Assembly (NCBI GenBank): GCA_029260075.1
Contig: JAJDDY010000039.1
Location: 1-64,000, forward strand
Length of the DNA stretch: 64,000 bases
DNA from: Phycisphaerae bacterium
Lineage (GTDB): Bacteria > Planctomycetota > Phycisphaerae > UBA1845
Direction of reading: 5' to 3'
Program-made: the position numbers and the translations under genes
Shown here: piece by piece, positions 1 to 9,062 of the stretch
Numbering within the stretch: the stretch's first letter is position 1
How the letters are laid out: every line of letters begins with the position of its first letter
Notes under the pieces: model-generated
What the model saw: the letters and a program-made list of their open reading frames with translations, nothing else
What the model was told of the DNA's origin: nothing
Database searches by the model: none

Positions 1-500
1 AATACCCAAGAAACTGCCACCGGAATCCATCCTTGACTCGTTTCGCCACCCTGGGCCCATCCATAAGCCCTTCAGACCCCAGCAGTGTACGACAGTCGAT
101 GAAAAGATGGGTAGAACAACGAGGGCGTTGCCCTGGGCTGGTCCGAAGTCGTAGTGCGCGAGCTCTGAAAAAGCGAGTTATTTGGGCTATTCCGCCCTCT
201 CAGGGCACCGCGGCGGCGTTATGCATTGGCAAATGGGGCACGCAATAGTCAAGTAGGCCGCGATCACGTTACCGCCGCTTGTGTCTTGCACCCGCTTGAC
301 TGGCTATGCTTGGCGGTGCGACTTCCCGTTGGCCCGCGCCGCGAACTACTGTCGAAGACAGTTTTGTCGGCGTGGTCGTGGTCGCAGAAGCTCGCGGCGG
401 TGCTTACCTGACGTGCCAACGACTGGTTCGTTGCTCATTGATGGCTGATCTATCGCGATCCCAGGCTACCCAGAGTAGGCAGTTCACGCGCGCTTGCGAC
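1..500. repeat. Gene-poor left edge with dispersed repeat D
   Basis: I see no convincing gene here. Positions 121-220 match, on the opposite strand, the segment at 41705-41797. Shared landmarks are GGGCGTTGCCCTGGG, GAGCTCTGAA, and TATTCCGCCCT followed by CAGGGCACCGCGGCGGCG. Short open frames in this stretch are repeat-derived and should not be annotated as proteins. Confidence 0.5.
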
Positions 501-2144
501 TCAGTTCGAGGGCATCGCTCGTAGCGAATGACAGGGTATCACCCAGAACGTGCTGCTCTGAAGTACGTCGGAATACGAGAAAAACGGTCGTGCTTCGCCG
601 ATGCCATGGAACAGACCAGCCAAGAATTCCTTCACTTCCGGCGTCGGCGTCTCGGAAATGTACACGGCATCGCGCCCGACAAAGTCATCCATGTTTCGCC
701 ACCCGGCAAAGGCGAGTCCGCCACCCAAGGGCACCGAAATAGGTATCACATCCTGCCAATCATCGCTTCCGGCATCGCCAAGTTCGCGCATGTAGAAACC
801 GAGCTCGCTTGCGATGCGGTACTTACCGGCGGCCATTATGAACGGATGCTTACCCGTCGCCTGTTCGTGCGCTTCCTCGACAATTTCCACGTTGGTTCCC
901 AGGTCGTTCCACGGGGCGATCGGCGCAGGAAGTGGAATATGCGGGAAGCGTCCGACGACAACCACGCTCGCCGCGAAGAGCACAGCAGCGACTGTAGCGA
1001 CATACCGCCGTACATACCGTTGACGCTCCGGCGAACGCTTGCGGCGCACGATCGGCAAGTTACGAACCCGAAGAACCACGACCGCGGTCGGAATGAGGCT
1101 TAGGTACGCAGGAAGCGGCCAATTGACCTTGACGCTCGTCGACAACCCATGCCACGCACACATAAACAACCACGGGACGGCAAAGCAAACTGCAAATCGG
1201 TACGAACCCGCAGTGTCTTTTCGGAACCGGCGAATCGCCGCCCACAACGTCACTGCGAGCAACATGAACACCAGCGGTGAAAGCAAGGCAAACTGGGCGC
1301 CTACCCATTTCGGCGTGTGGAGCGGCACAAACCCGGCCTCGTGACCAAGCCGCCGAGCGAACTGAAACTGGAACGACGCCCAGTCGTTGGTCGCGTTCCA
1401 GAAAATCACAGGCGAAGCAAACACTGCGCCCACGAGCAACCCGACCCACGGCGCCGGACGACACAACATGCGTCGACCCCTGTTGTCGGATAGCAAGAAG
1501 AGAAACGTAGACAGGAAGAGAAACACAGCCGGATACTTGGAGATGAACCCCAGGCCAACAGCCCCGCCCGCCACGATCCACCAGAGGGGCGCGTCCTTGC
1601 GATACGCCTTCGTCACCGCGACAAGCGTCACCAGCCAGAAAAAAATCAACGGGGCGTCCGGCATCGCCAAGAAGCCGGTGCAGAAAAACATCGGTGTGAT
1701 GAGGAAGAGGACGGCCGCAGACAGACCGGCACGCCGACCGTACCACTCGGACGCGAGAACGAAACACAGCCACGTGGAGGCCACACCAACCGCCCACGTT
1801 CCGATCCGTACGCCAAGTTCCGTTTGTCCAAAGACGGACGTGCCGAGTGAAATCAGCCACGCCACCATCGGCGGATGGTCCAAGTAGCCCCACGCGGGAT
1901 ACCGAGAGTACATCCAGTAGTACGCCTCTTCCGGCACCAACACCATCGTGGCCGCAACCAACAGCCTAAGGCCGATCAGACACGCAATGAGCAACAAGGC
2001 CAAGGACCTGCGCGAAAGGCTGCCCGTGCGACGACCAAGCACCGACGCAGTGCGGACAGCGCCGCCTATCACGTGCGATGGTGATCCGCAGTCCGGTTGC
2101 GCCCCATAGTTCCGCGCCGATGGTAGACTTTTACTAATTGACAT
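501..2144 (-). CDS. GT39-type (ArnT/PMT-like) membrane glycosyltransferase
   Basis: This 547-residue polytopic membrane protein fits the GT39/ArnT superfamily, which moves sugars from polyprenyl-phosphate donors to acceptors on the outer face of the inner membrane. After the first membrane segment (about residues 47-70) comes PEEAYYW (71-77) and then GYLDHPPM (86-93), the acidic first loop and DHPP signature of this family. At least eight more hydrophobic segments follow, with a soluble C-terminal region. The ATG at 2144 is chosen because an upstream extension of 33 residues is arginine-rich and lacks a ribosome site. The acceptor cannot be read from sequence. The WaaP-like/GT4 pair at 25.5-27.5 kb makes glycolipid modification a reasonable guess. 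Confidence 0.8.
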   Translation of the reverse strand: MSISKSLPSARNYGAQPDCGSPSHVIGGAVRTASVLGRRTGSLSRRSLALLLIACLIGLRLLVAATMVLVPEEAYYWMYSRYPAWGYLDHPPMVAWLISLGTSVFGQTELGVRIGTWAVGVASTWLCFVLASEWYGRRAGLSAAVLFLITPMFFCTGFLAMPDAPLIFFWLVTLVAVTKAYRKDAPLWWIVAGGAVGLGFISKYPAVFLFLSTFLFLLSDNRGRRMLCRPAPWVGLLVGAVFASPVIFWNATNDWASFQFQFARRLGHEAGFVPLHTPKWVGAQFALLSPLVFMLLAVTLWAAIRRFRKDTAGSYRFAVCFAVPWLFMCAWHGLSTSVKVNWPLPAYLSLIPTAVVVLRVRNLPIVRRKRSPERQRYVRRYVATVAAVLFAASVVVVGRFPHIPLPAPIAPWNDLGTNVEIVEEAHEQATGKHPFIMAAGKYRIASELGFYMRELGDAGSDDWQDVIPISVPLGGGLAFAGWRNMDDFVGRDAVYISETPTPEVKEFLAGLFHGIGEARPFFSYSDVLQSSTFWVIPCHSLRAMPSN

Positions 2145-2383
2145 TGGGAATCGCTTGCCTAATGAAAACGCGACCTCGGCCCGCTCGGCTCGGACGACGT
2201 TTCCCTCTCCGGCGACCGACTTTGTGCGCGCATACGGTAACACACTTGGAAGGTCTTAACCACTCACGCTTCGGATGTGTCGAAAACGAGCCCAAAGGCG
2301 GCGCAGGCAGAGCGTTCCGCGTGCGATGTGGAGACGAACCCACGTTACCCGGGCAGACCTTGAGGACGAAGGTCGCGTCGTGG

Positions 2384-2872
2384 TCACTCGATCCGCATGA
2401 TCACTTCTTCAACCTCTTCACCGCGAGCCCTTGCGAAACTTCGTTCCGTACGGATCACTTTGAATCCGCATTTCTCGGCCACGCGCTGTGAGGCGAGATT
2501 GTCTTCGGCAACGACTGCATGCAGTGGACGAATCTTGACTTCGGTCAGCAACTGAGATAGTGCCCCGGTAGCGACGCCCCTGCCCCAGTAGTCCCTTCCG
2601 ATCCAATAGCCGACTTCCTGTTGACCCGCGCGATCGAAGCAACAGACGTATCCAACCACACGGGCATCGAACACGATCGTCCTGACGGTCACGGCGTCGT
2701 CAGCGCGAATCTTCGCCCAATGCGCCAGGAAGGCGTCACGATCCGCCGGATCTCGTTGCGTAAACGCCACCATGTGGTTCGCAACGGGGTCCAGTTGATG
2801 CGCGAAAAAAATCGCAAGGTCGTCGTCGCGCACATTGCGTATTACTACACCGGTCGTTGTCGCGTTTGACAT
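2384..2872 (-). CDS. GNAT-family N-acetyltransferase (RimJ/RimL-like)
   Basis: This 162-residue protein has the GNAT fold. It starts with the IRNVRDDDLAIFF strand-helix, has a central EVGYWIGRDYWGRGVATGAL stretch that carries the acetyl-CoA pyrophosphate-binding (R/Q)GxG-type loop, and ends with the N-LASQRVAEKCGF motif typical of RimJ/RimL-like enzymes. The substrate is unknown. The start at ATG 2872 is preferred over one 15 codons upstream, because the extension has no similarity to the fold. It lies 59 bases downstream of the protease gene on the same strand, possibly as a read-through partner. Confidence 0.8.
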   Translation of the reverse strand: MSNATTTGVVIRNVRDDDLAIFFAHQLDPVANHMVAFTQRDPADRDAFLAHWAKIRADDAVTVRTIVFDARVVGYVCCFDRAGQQEVGYWIGRDYWGRGVATGALSQLLTEVKIRPLHAVVAEDNLASQRVAEKCGFKVIRTERSFARARGEEVEEVIMRIE

Positions 2873-2931
2873 GCCGAAGCCCAACTTTCCTACGCTGCAA
2901 AATGTGCAGCTTCGCAACGCACAACAGACAC

Positions 2932-5900
2932 CTAGGGACAGACCGTCGGCGACGCCGGCGCGAACGGGAAGGTCACTCCACCGAAGGCATCGGCAATGGC
3001 CGTCAACTCGGCGACGGAGATCACCCCATCGAGCGTGGACGACGGACCCGCGAACACACCGAGCATGTCAGTCCGAGCTTTGATCGGCCGGCCACCGGAG
3101 TTCGCGGCGCCACCAAGCCCTGAGAACTTCTGCTGTATGAACACCAACTCCTCGACACTGACCGTATCGTTGACCGCACGAGCCACGCCGCCGCTGAGTT
3201 CGCCAACGTCACCCCAACCTGCCGAGGTAATGGGTGCTACAATGCTGAAACTGTTCTCATCGCCGACCGAGCAGAGTTCGTCGACAAGCTGAACCGCGTA
3301 GACGGACGGCGCAGACAAACCACCACCACCGACTTGGATCGCGCTCGGTACAATGAACGGATCGCGAATCCAGACCGTCTGATTGCCCAACAACGTCCAG
3401 TCAGTATACATCGGCGTGCATTGGAGTTGAGCGGAAAGGAACGTATCTTCGCCCGCGGCGGCGCCGGGCGTGTCAAATCCACGGCCCGGCAGCTCACTGT
3501 ATGAGGTCGGCTGCCCGACCCACATCGATTGACCGTTCCACACATCGAACGGCGGAGCGAGACTGGTAGCGGTAATGCGGATGGCTTGACTACGCCCCGC
3601 ATCCGCGCTCGACGCCCGGACGCCGATCATGCGCATCGTACGCATGGGCACCAACTGCCCGGCGCCGGTCAAGATTTCTTCCAACGCCGGTTGACTCGAC
3701 GGCGCGCACGCGCAAATGTCGACAGGGGCGATGATCTCGACGTTGTCCACCAACCAGCCGAGCGTGCCACTCACACTCGAATCGCTCTGAATGCGGAACA
3801 TGATCTGTATTGATTGGCCGGCAAACTGCGTCAAGTCGATCGTATGGTTTTCCCATACGCCAGTGCCTCCGTGGAGTCGTTCCATAATGACGTTGTTGAC
3901 CACAACGTCGGCGAAGTCGAAGTTGAGTTCCGTAGTATAAGCAGTGCAAAAACGGAGCTCGGGGCGGCCGGGCGGGAGATCGATTGGTGGTGACACGAGG
4001 GAACCCGCTTCAGCGTCGCCATAGGTACACGAGCCACTGTTACCCGCATACGCCCACAACGAACCGCCACAGACGCCGGCGCCCGCACCGGAGCAGTTCC
4101 CATTCACACTGAAAATACCACTGGTCGTCCAACCGGTTGGTAGTCCGGCGTCGAAGTCCACGCTCATCGCCACGCCGTCCGTACCCGGCTCACACACATC
4201 GATCACACCGTTGGAATTGCAATCGCTAGCCGTTCCCTGGAAAATCTCGCACATGTCCTGCGTACCGTTGTTGTTGCAATCAAAGTTGATTTCGCACTCG
4301 TCCGGTGTGCCGTTGCCGTTGCAATCGAAACTTGTCCCCGCAGTCAGATCGCACTCGTCGGGGATGAAATTGCAATTGCAGTCAAGACTGCTTCCGAAGG
4401 GATAGAGGTCGAGTCGATCGTATGTTCCATTGCCGTTGCAATCGATCTGACATTCGTCAGGTATGCCATCGGAGTTGCCGTCGAGACTTGCCCCCGAAGC
4501 AATGTCGCAATTATCCGGGCGTTCGTTGACGTTACAATCGACGTCAAAGCCGGGAACGAAGTCGAACCCCGTGGCGAAGTTGAGCCCGTGATCGTTGCCG
4601 CCAATCTCCGTCTTGCGAAAATCGCCGGTGCAAACATCGTATTCAAACATCCGGGCATCGGTAAGGTGGGAAGCGGCCACGTCATTCTGAGAAGAACTTG
4701 GTACCGAGCTGAACGCGGTCCCGGTCCGACTGACGAACACGTGCCCGTTCGGGGCGATGCGAATCCCCCATGGGCTGTCCTGTGTGATCCTCGTTTCGGT
4801 TCCAACGTGCGCCCACTTGCCGCGCGGCACGCCACTTGTGCCGACGAACTCAAGAACTTCATCCGTTCCGAAGCTGGCCACAAGCAGGTTGCCGTCCGGC
4901 TTGAACGCCAAACCTCGCGGCTGGCTGAGACCGCCGTTGTTCGACGCCGTCACGAACAAGCGAACGAACGCACCGGTCGACCCGTCATACTCGACGACTT
5001 CGTTGGAATCGCTGGTGACGAAGAGGTTGCCGTTCGGGCCATACGTCAGCCCGAACGGACGCAGAAGACCACCCAATCCGGCGCTAATCATTACGCCTTC
5101 TGACGCCCCCGTCGTTCCGTTGTACGCCAACACACTATTCGTGTTGCGGCTGGACACGAGCAATTGCCCTGAGGGTGAGATGATGAGCCCTGTTGGATAG
5201 TCAACGCCGCCCGCACCGGGCGAAACAAAATCTGAAACATAGTCGCCGGCCGGGTTGAAGAGCATCACACGATCGTCCGTAGAACTCGTGACAAGAACGC
5301 TCTTGTCGGATCGCACGATCAAATCCTGCCCCGCATTGACCGAGGCGGCTGCACCGACAATAGAAATGTCTGTCAGCACGCCTGTACTACCATAGAACTG
5401 CCGTATGACCTCACCGGTTTGACCAGTGGTCACCCATAGGTGGTGCGCGCCTGCAAGCATAAGAAGATCGCTCGTGCCGTCGTTGTCACAATCTTGACAT
5501 GAATCGAGCATCGCGTTGCGGTCTTTGTCCAAGGTCATATCCGCCTGGATTTCCGTGTAGTCCGACGTGCCGTTGTTGTTGCAATCGGTCTCGCATACGT
5601 CGAGCACATCATTTCCGTACCGGTCAAGGCTGTTGTTGAGTAGGATTTCGCGGTCGTCGGGAATGTTGTTGTTGTTGCAGTCGGTCTCGCATCGATCCGG
5701 GACGCCATTGCCGTTGAGGTCTTGTGCTCCGCCGGCGATATCCGCTGGATCGAGCGTTCCATTGGCGTCGCAATCTTCACACTCATCGGGAACCCCATTG
5801 CCGTTCGTATCCGGACTTACGCTCTGAGCAATGTCGATCGAGTCGGCCACATTGTTCATGTTGCAATCATCTACTATGCACCCCGAGATGCTAATGTTCG

Positions 5901-7227
5901 CGTCCATCGACGCTTGGCTGACCCGATGGAAATAGTTGTCCGTGTTGCTGTTCATGCCACTCCACGTCTGCCCGCAATAACTCATGATGGGTCCGCGTTG
6001 CGGTGTGGTGCTGCTGTTGTCGCACGTATCGAGTCCGTTAGCGTGCGTGTGATTGGTTCCACAGGAGTGTCCGAGTTCGTGAGTTGTGACGGAGACGTCC
6101 CAGTTGAAGGGGCTTGGTAACGTCGGAGTGGGAAATGAACCCACGGCATAGCCCACGATGCCGTATCCATTGCTGCCGCATAAGGCGCTAAGAAACGCCT
6201 GTCCGCCGAACGGGAAGTCGCGTCGCCCAGAGAAGAACTGCGCCGTGTCGCGCTGGACCGCGCCCATGTTCGCGTTCCAATACGGTCTGAACTGAAACAA
6301 GGGGTCGGGACCGTTAAACAGGTCGTCGGCGGTATCCCAAACGCGTACGAAGACTACCTCAAACCGCGTGTCCACATCGCGCATAAAGATGGCACTCACC
6401 TCGCCATACATCTGCACGACGTAGTCGAACGTGGCCGTCGCGTCATCGAACAGCGTGAAGAGTTCGTAGTCGGTCTCTACAGCCAACTCGAGATGTTTCA
6501 ACCCAACGCGGGGCGTAGAGAGGTTAGTCGAGGCTACGCCTAGGACGGATGATGTCACCGGGCTGTCGATCCATTCGCCGCGGTATTGGAGTTGGTCGCC
6601 CTTCACGCCGCAAAGTGGAACGTCGGCAACGCTGCCCGAACCAGCACGAGCTTGGAACACGGACAGAAGATTAGGGCCAAGAACGCGGCCGTCACCGCCG
6701 CGCGACGAAATGCGATAACGCTCAGCACCGGAGCCTAGATCGATATAGCCGGTTGAAGCGTTGCCGCTTAGCGAAAGATAGACATGCGAGCCGGGATGAC
6801 CGACCACGCGGCCACGGAACATCGAGATGCGCGTCGTATCGTAGTCAAACGGGCGATCGGTTCCATTCAATCGACCAACGACAAAGCGCGTATCCGGTCC
6901 TGCAATGCTGAACGGTTCAAGTTGCAACTCGACGGTCTGCTCTGCGCCGACCGGGAACCGCTCGACCCGAACCGGCACACGTCGATCATGCACATCGCGA
7001 AGAGTGGCTGCGTCGATCTGGATGATGGTAGCGCTCGAAGCCGAGGGCTCGACCGAGACCACGCGCGGAGCGCTAAGCCGAACCACCACGGAACCGCCAA
7101 AATGCCGATCGGCGTTTGACGGTCGATTGTCTCGCTGCGCGAGCGCACCCCCCGGTGCTCCGACCAGCGTACACAAGCACAGCGCGGCGCGAACCGAGAA
7201 TGTCGTTCGTACTATTCCAATGCCCAT
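2932..7227 (-). CDS. Secreted multidomain zinc metalloprotease (M12B-like) with DCNxNG repeats
   Basis: This is a 1431-residue exported protein. A signal peptide covers residues 1-31 (ends GGALAQ). The protease domain has the zinc site HELGHSCGTNH (H383, E384, H387, H393) and a following IMSYCG methionine turn, which matches reprolysin/M12B-type metzincins. Two blocks of D-C-N-x-N-G-x-P-D-x-C-E repeats (about 457-590 and 890-1010) resemble thrombospondin type 3 calcium repeats. Between them lies a beta-propeller-like region with NHL-type units (PTGLIISPSGQLLV, PFGLTYGPNGNLFV, PRGLAFKPDGNLLV). A jelly-roll-like domain rich in Gly/Cys follows (about 1020-1150). The C-terminus has two degenerate dockerin/EF-hand-like units (VSVEELVFIQQ, GVISVAELTAIADAFG). 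GGAG lies before the ATG. The target is unknown; calcium dependence is inferred. Confidence 0.85.
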   Translation of the reverse strand: MGIGIVRTTFSVRAALCLCTLVGAPGGALAQRDNRPSNADRHFGGSVVVRLSAPRVVSVEPSASSATIIQIDAATLRDVHDRRVPVRVERFPVGAEQTVELQLEPFSIAGPDTRFVVGRLNGTDRPFDYDTTRISMFRGRVVGHPGSHVYLSLSGNASTGYIDLGSGAERYRISSRGGDGRVLGPNLLSVFQARAGSGSVADVPLCGVKGDQLQYRGEWIDSPVTSSVLGVASTNLSTPRVGLKHLELAVETDYELFTLFDDATATFDYVVQMYGEVSAIFMRDVDTRFEVVFVRVWDTADDLFNGPDPLFQFRPYWNANMGAVQRDTAQFFSGRRDFPFGGQAFLSALCGSNGYGIVGYAVGSFPTPTLPSPFNWDVSVTTHELGHSCGTNHTHANGLDTCDNSSTTPQRGPIMSYCGQTWSGMNSNTDNYFHRVSQASMDANISISGCIVDDCNMNNVADSIDIAQSVSPDTNGNGVPDECEDCDANGTLDPADIAGGAQDLNGNGVPDRCETDCNNNNIPDDREILLNNSLDRYGNDVLDVCETDCNNNGTSDYTEIQADMTLDKDRNAMLDSCQDCDNDGTSDLLMLAGAHHLWVTTGQTGEVIRQFYGSTGVLTDISIVGAAASVNAGQDLIVRSDKSVLVTSSTDDRVMLFNPAGDYVSDFVSPGAGGVDYPTGLIISPSGQLLVSSRNTNSVLAYNGTTGASEGVMISAGLGGLLRPFGLTYGPNGNLFVTSDSNEVVEYDGSTGAFVRLFVTASNNGGLSQPRGLAFKPDGNLLVASFGTDEVLEFVGTSGVPRGKWAHVGTETRITQDSPWGIRIAPNGHVFVSRTGTAFSSVPSSSQNDVAASHLTDARMFEYDVCTGDFRKTEIGGNDHGLNFATGFDFVPGFDVDCNVNERPDNCDIASGASLDGNSDGIPDECQIDCNGNGTYDRLDLYPFGSSLDCNCNFIPDECDLTAGTSFDCNGNGTPDECEINFDCNNNGTQDMCEIFQGTASDCNSNGVIDVCEPGTDGVAMSVDFDAGLPTGWTTSGIFSVNGNCSGAGAGVCGGSLWAYAGNSGSCTYGDAEAGSLVSPPIDLPPGRPELRFCTAYTTELNFDFADVVVNNVIMERLHGGTGVWENHTIDLTQFAGQSIQIMFRIQSDSSVSGTLGWLVDNVEIIAPVDICACAPSSQPALEEILTGAGQLVPMRTMRMIGVRASSADAGRSQAIRITATSLAPPFDVWNGQSMWVGQPTSYSELPGRGFDTPGAAAGEDTFLSAQLQCTPMYTDWTLLGNQTVWIRDPFIVPSAIQVGGGGLSAPSVYAVQLVDELCSVGDENSFSIVAPITSAGWGDVGELSGGVARAVNDTVSVEELVFIQQKFSGLGGAANSGGRPIKARTDMLGVFAGPSSTLDGVISVAELTAIADAFGGVTFPFAPASPTVCP

Positions 7228-7294
7228 GTCCCTACTCCGTCTTCAGAAACTGTGTAACCCCGAGGCAAGAAAATTAATTCGGCGTCGCCCGCTA

Positions 7295-7304
7295 CCCCCC
7301 CCCC
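7295..7304. repeat. Ten-base homopolymeric C tract upstream of the protease
   Basis: A run of ten C (G on the coding strand) lies about 68 bases before the protease start codon, probably in its promoter or leader. Tracts of this length can slip during replication. Any switching effect is inference. Confidence 0.5.
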
Positions 7305-7625
7305 GATTCACCGGTAGCGCTCTAAGCTTGTCGCGTGAAACGACGGGAAACGCGATCCCCGACCTGCCGAACCTCAAGCCACGATCGTACCGAAACGACC
7401 CCTCGCGTTCAAGCGAACAATACGTCGCAACGACACTCCGCCTCGCCCACGGTCAGTACTGCGGCTGCAAGAAGCGCAGTGATACACCACTATGATAGCG
7501 AAGAAGAAGGTGGAAAGAGCGGTCCGAACGCAACGCTATCGCAATCACGATTCATGCGTGGGAGCCCACCATGAGGGTCCGACCGTGACCTTCACTATCG
7601 GACGAACGACGAGGTGCGGCTCGCT

Positions 7626-7779
7626 CCACTGCTCTGTCAGACATCGAACGAAGGGTTTACCGAGCCGCGCCCGTAAGGAAGCGGATGTCTGAATTCCGCT
7701 CGTAGCGACCCAAGAATGCTCCCTCACGGTCGCGGATCGGATCGGACGAACCCGCCATTTTGATTGTGACAGGCCCTAG
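7626..7779. repeat. MITE-like element, family B copy 1
   Basis: This 154-base element begins with TGCTCTGTCAGACATCG and ends with GTGACAGGCCCTAG. It carries the internal GAGCCGCGCCCGTAAGGAAGC arm and, further right, CTCCCTCACGGTCGCGGATC, which is its approximate inverse. The same organisation recurs at 32409, 40811 and 61511. The rest of the gap 7228-7775 shows no gene. The element ends about at the stop codon of the permease gene. Confidence 0.6.
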
Positions 7780-9062
7780 TCGTAGCGAAGTGCTTCGATG
7801 GGGTCGAGCTTCGCGGCTTGGACGGCTGGATACATACCGAAAAAGATTCCGACGATCACGGAGAGGCAGAAGCTGATGATTACGGACCATGGGCTGACGA
7901 TGGTCTCCCACTCGGCAAGATGCGTGACCAACGTGGCGCCGAGCACGCCGAACAACACGCCGACGAACCCGCCGGTGGTCGACAGGACGATCGTTTCGAC
8001 GAGGAACTGTACCGCGATATGGCGCTGTCGCGCGCCGAGCGCCCGACGGATACCAATCTCACGCGTACGTTCGGTGACCGTGGCCAGCATGATGTTCATA
8101 ATTCCGATGCCGCCGACCAACAGGGATATCCCGGCGATGAAGCCGAAGGTTAGCTGGCTGTTGCGTTTTTTCTTCTGGGCAAGTTGTAGCTGGGCGAGGG
8201 GAACTTTGACTTCGTAGTCGCGTACTTCATGGCCGTGCTCGAAGACGCGCTGAACCATACGCGAGACAGGCATGACGCTATCGATATCGTCGGCCGAGAT
8301 GTATAGGCCTGAGTATTGCATCTTGATGTACTCGCGTGAACCGGCGGTGGAACGGCGCGTGGTCTCGCCGAATTGGGCTAGCGTCGTTGAAAATGGCACG
8401 AGGATTTCTCGATTGAGGTTTCGCTGATTGACGCCTCGTTCTGGTGCGCCGGCGGTTTTCACCCGACCGAGAATACCCACCACGGTAAAGGGTACGGCCG
8501 TTGGGTAACGTTCGACGAGCAGCGTTTCACCGAGTGGGTCTTTGAAGGGAAACAGTTCGCGTCGCACTTCTTCGCCGATGACACAGATGTTCGTTCGCTC
8601 CTCCATATCCTCGTCGGTCATACCGCGCCCGCGGGCGACAGGGACGTTGACCACGTCGAAGAATTCCGGTGTCGTTCCGACGACGCCAAGCTCGGCCTGA
8701 TTCACGCCGTAGCGGGCGCGGTAAGACACGATCTTCAACGGGACCACGCGCTCGATGTGCGAAAGCGTTTTCTTGATAATGGCCACGTCGTCGGTTGTGA
8801 TTCCGTACTCGACGAGGTTGCTGTTGCCCTCCGCCGTCTTCTTGTTTTGCGGCGGTTTGACCGAATTGACAATGATGTTGTGCGTACCGAGCAACTCGAT
8901 CAAACGCATCTCGTCAGCAGACGCACCCTCGCTAATCGATAGCATACAAATGACGGCCGCCACGCCGAAAATAATTCCCAGCGACGTGAGCAACGAGCGC
9001 AACTTGTGCAGTCGAAGATTGTTCAGACCAAGACGAAATGTTTCGATGCTTAGGAGTTTCAT
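7776..9062 (-). CDS. ABC transporter permease, MacB/FtsX type
   Basis: This 428-residue protein has the MacB_PCD plus FtsX architecture. There is one N-terminal membrane segment (about 26-44, LTSLGIIFGVAAVICMLSI), a periplasmic domain of some 250 residues, and three C-terminal segments. The cytoplasmic coupling motif TERTREIGIRRALGAR follows the second segment. Such permeases act with a LolD/MacB-type ATPase in efflux of peptides or lipids or in mechanotransmission. Its ATG overlaps the stop codon of the upstream gene by four bases (ATGA). That upstream gene is an OLD-like ATPase, not an ABC-transporter ATPase, so the partner NBD must be encoded elsewhere. The C-terminus LDPIEALRYD is the normal end for this family. 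Confidence 0.9.
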   Translation of the reverse strand: MKLLSIETFRLGLNNLRLHKLRSLLTSLGIIFGVAAVICMLSISEGASADEMRLIELLGTHNIIVNSVKPPQNKKTAEGNSNLVEYGITTDDVAIIKKTLSHIERVVPLKIVSYRARYGVNQAELGVVGTTPEFFDVVNVPVARGRGMTDEDMEERTNICVIGEEVRRELFPFKDPLGETLLVERYPTAVPFTVVGILGRVKTAGAPERGVNQRNLNREILVPFSTTLAQFGETTRRSTAGSREYIKMQYSGLYISADDIDSVMPVSRMVQRVFEHGHEVRDYEVKVPLAQLQLAQKKKRNSQLTFGFIAGISLLVGGIGIMNIMLATVTERTREIGIRRALGARQRHIAVQFLVETIVLSTTGGFVGVLFGVLGATLVTHLAEWETIVSPWSVIISFCLSVIVGIFFGMYPAVQAAKLDPIEALRYD

